From assembly GCA_018238155.1 (NCBI GenBank), contig JABCTZ010000036.1, positions 248,001 through 312,000 of the forward strand: a DNA stretch of 64,000 nucleotides, written 5' to 3'. The position numbers were made by a program, and so were the translations under genes. Shown here in pieces: positions 62,880-64,000 of this stretch; position 1 is the first letter of the stretch, and every line of letters begins with the position of its first letter. The notes below the pieces were generated by a model. That model had not been told where the DNA came from. It did not search any database and worked only from the letters and a program-made list of their open reading frames with translations. This DNA comes from Candidatus Heimdallarchaeota archaeon (GTDB lineage: Archaea > Asgardarchaeota > Heimdallarchaeia > JABLTI01).

Positions 62880-62921
62880 GCTGTTTCTGAAAGAAGCTAC
62901 TTCCCTACAACAGCTTTTTTT
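62880..62921 (+). terminator. Hairpin plus T-tract
   Basis: GCTGTT (62880-62885) and AACAGC (62909-62914), with an inner GAAG/CTTC stem, are followed by T7. It ends the kinase-like gene and overlaps the tail of the convergent gene. Confidence 0.6.
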
Positions 62922-63694
62922 GCTTTCTCTTTCTTTTTGCTTGTTCTCTTTTTATCTTTGTTCTCCTTTTTATGTAATAATTCTGGCGCTAAATTCAATA
63001 GTATTTCATTGTGTAATTTGTAAACAGAAGAATACAACTCCAGTAAAGATCCATTCAAAGCTAATACAAGATATGCAAAAGTAAAAATTAGTACAATGTT
63101 AAATGTATCTCCTCCACCATACATTATTGAATTCATAAACACTTCAACCCAGCCGATAATAAAACCGAATAGAGCAATTATTGGTAATGAAATTAATGGT
63201 GTCAATAGAAGCTTAGTTGGATACCCATCCTTGCTTATTTTATTGAATGCTAAACTTATAAAAATAAGCCCTATTGAAATAAACACAAAACACGTCAAAT
63301 CCTTGGCAATCAAAGTGCTGAAATAAAACTCGCTACCAACTATAAAGATTAGTGATATAACTGTAGTGAGAATATAATAACCAATATAGATGCCTATGAA
63401 AATATGGGCAAATCTTAAAGGCGATTTTTTTCTTCTATCAATTTTATCTCGAAGCTCATCAATTCCAAAAAATAACATAAATAACGCAGGAATATTGATG
63501 AATAAACAGATTAATTCAATAAACCAAATAGCTACTCCTGCTCCTTCATAACCAACTAATAAAAGGAGTGTTAATACAGTTGAAATTAGCTGTATACTTG
63601 TGGTTATCATTAGCATTTGAACGCTTAATTTAGTCTGTTGAATCCTCTTCACGAATTTCATATTATCGTTATCAAAATTATAACTTGTTGCCAT
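62897..63694 (-). CDS. Six-helix membrane protein with lysine-rich tail
   Basis: About 265 residues with six hydrophobic helices and a C-terminal tail very rich in Lys and Glu. ATG 63694 is chosen over the upstream TTG/ATG region because the extension is untypical. No family is recognised. Confidence 0.6.
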   Translation of the reverse strand: MATSYNFDNDNMKFVKRIQQTKLSVQMLMITTSIQLISTVLTLLLLVGYEGAGVAIWFIELICLFINIPALFMLFFGIDELRDKIDRRKKSPLRFAHIFIGIYIGYYILTTVISLIFIVGSEFYFSTLIAKDLTCFVFISIGLIFISLAFNKISKDGYPTKLLLTPLISLPIIALFGFIIGWVEVFMNSIMYGGGDTFNIVLIFTFAYLVLALNGSLLELYSSVYKLHNEILLNLAPELLHKKENKDKKRTSKKKEKAKKAVVGK

Positions 63695-63739
63695 GAAATG
63701 TTCCCAACAATATATTAAAATGATTACATATTTATACAT

Positions 63740-63808
63740 ATCTTAATCTTAGATTGAGATATTGATTAGAATATAATAGAAAGAAGTATCTTATCTCAAT
63801 CCTGAGAT
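63740..63808. promoter_or_regulatory. Repeated ATCTCAATC-type sites in a divergent promoter
   Basis: ATCTTAATC (63740-63748) faces GATTGAGAT (63752-63760), and ATCTCAATC (63793-63801) faces TGAGAT (63803-63808). The shared half-site in both orientations suggests a regulator binding between the divergent genes. Confidence 0.45.
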
Positions 63809-63935
63809 GCAATTTGTATAGAAAAAAACTTATTCTAGAAAATAACAAATACTATAAATCTGAAACAAATACTGCTATAAAGTGTTATTAGAAGATAAGC
63901 AAAGAAGACGTAGATAAAAAAAGAAGGTTAAAAAA

Positions 63936-64000
63936 GTGGCAAAAAAAGACTCATTTACTGTTGAACCTTTTCCTCGGTTTCGTGAGATAGTCATTGAATC
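63936..64000 (+). CDS. Start of an unidentified gene, cut by the window end
   Basis: GTG 63936 is preceded by AAGGTT and opens a frame running off the window end. Only 21 codons are visible (MAKKDSFTVEPFPRFREI and onward). No family can be assigned. Confidence 0.45.
   Translation, partial: MAKKDSFTVEPFPRFREIVIE

Noticed and set aside
1..64000. Possible tRNA, rRNA or CRISPR loci
   Set aside because: I saw no T-loop consensus with a matching acceptor stem in any spacer and no regularly spaced identical repeats. A covariance-model search was not possible, so short or split tRNAs are not excluded.

Overview
The window looks like a chromosomal piece of an AT-rich Asgard archaeon, most likely on the Heimdallarchaeia side. 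The placement is inferred from gene content. The housekeeping genes are archaeal: RadA, Kae1/TsaD, Sua5, type 2 methionine aminopeptidase, and prefoldin beta next to a DUF3194-like gene and a DHH phosphoesterase. Alongside them are eukaryote-like signature genes: an Arf-family GTPase, two Rab/Ras-like GTPases, longin/roadblock-like proteins and an AN1 zinc finger. Starts are often TTG or GTG, with Shine-Dalgarno sequences of the GGAGG, GGTGA or GTGATC type. Candidate TATA boxes resemble TTTATAAATA. No tRNA, rRNA, CRISPR array, insertion sequence or phage gene was seen.

Region 1 (1-12.8 kb) is mixed. It holds a partial nitroreductase-like gene, a TetR regulator, a QueG/reductive-dehalogenase-like Fe-S protein, and a longin-like protein in an operon with a stand-alone flavodiiron-type domain. 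A seven-helix histidine kinase, a PadR regulator with a palindromic operator in front of an amidohydrolase, a large LVIVD-repeat surface protein and a multi-cluster Fe-S protein follow.

Region 2 (13.0-23.5 kb) is the standout. It is a twelve-gene operon in respiratory complex I order (A B C D H I J J' K L M N). Its catalytic subunits, however, are of the group 4 [NiFe]-hydrogenase type. The large subunit keeps both nickel-binding CxxC pairs, and the small subunit has the CNGCDIE motif instead of the complex I Cys-Cys motif. No NuoE, F or G is present. It reads as an ion-pumping hydrogenase built on a complete complex I membrane arm, visibly richer in G+C than its neighbours, with its own candidate promoter, inverted repeats and terminator.

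Region 3 (23.5-39.8 kb) carries envelope and general functions: a flippase-like protein, a sugar-nucleotide epimerase, a bactofilin-like protein, anchored surface proteins, a GT-C glycosyltransferase, an AN1 zinc finger fused to an apparently dead site-2 protease, an FtsX-type permease, a heavy-metal P-type ATPase and RadA.

Region 4 (39.8-64 kb) mixes tRNA t6A synthesis, small GTPases and coiled-coil/winged-helix proteins with two ECF transporter modules. One ECF module is linked to MobB and a molybdopterin-oxidoreductase-fold protein. Notable single genes are a GTPase fused to a thioredoxin-like domain and a tandem pair of zinc-ribbon/DUF4234-like membrane proteins. Several gene ends carry a bacterial-style hairpin followed by a T-tract.
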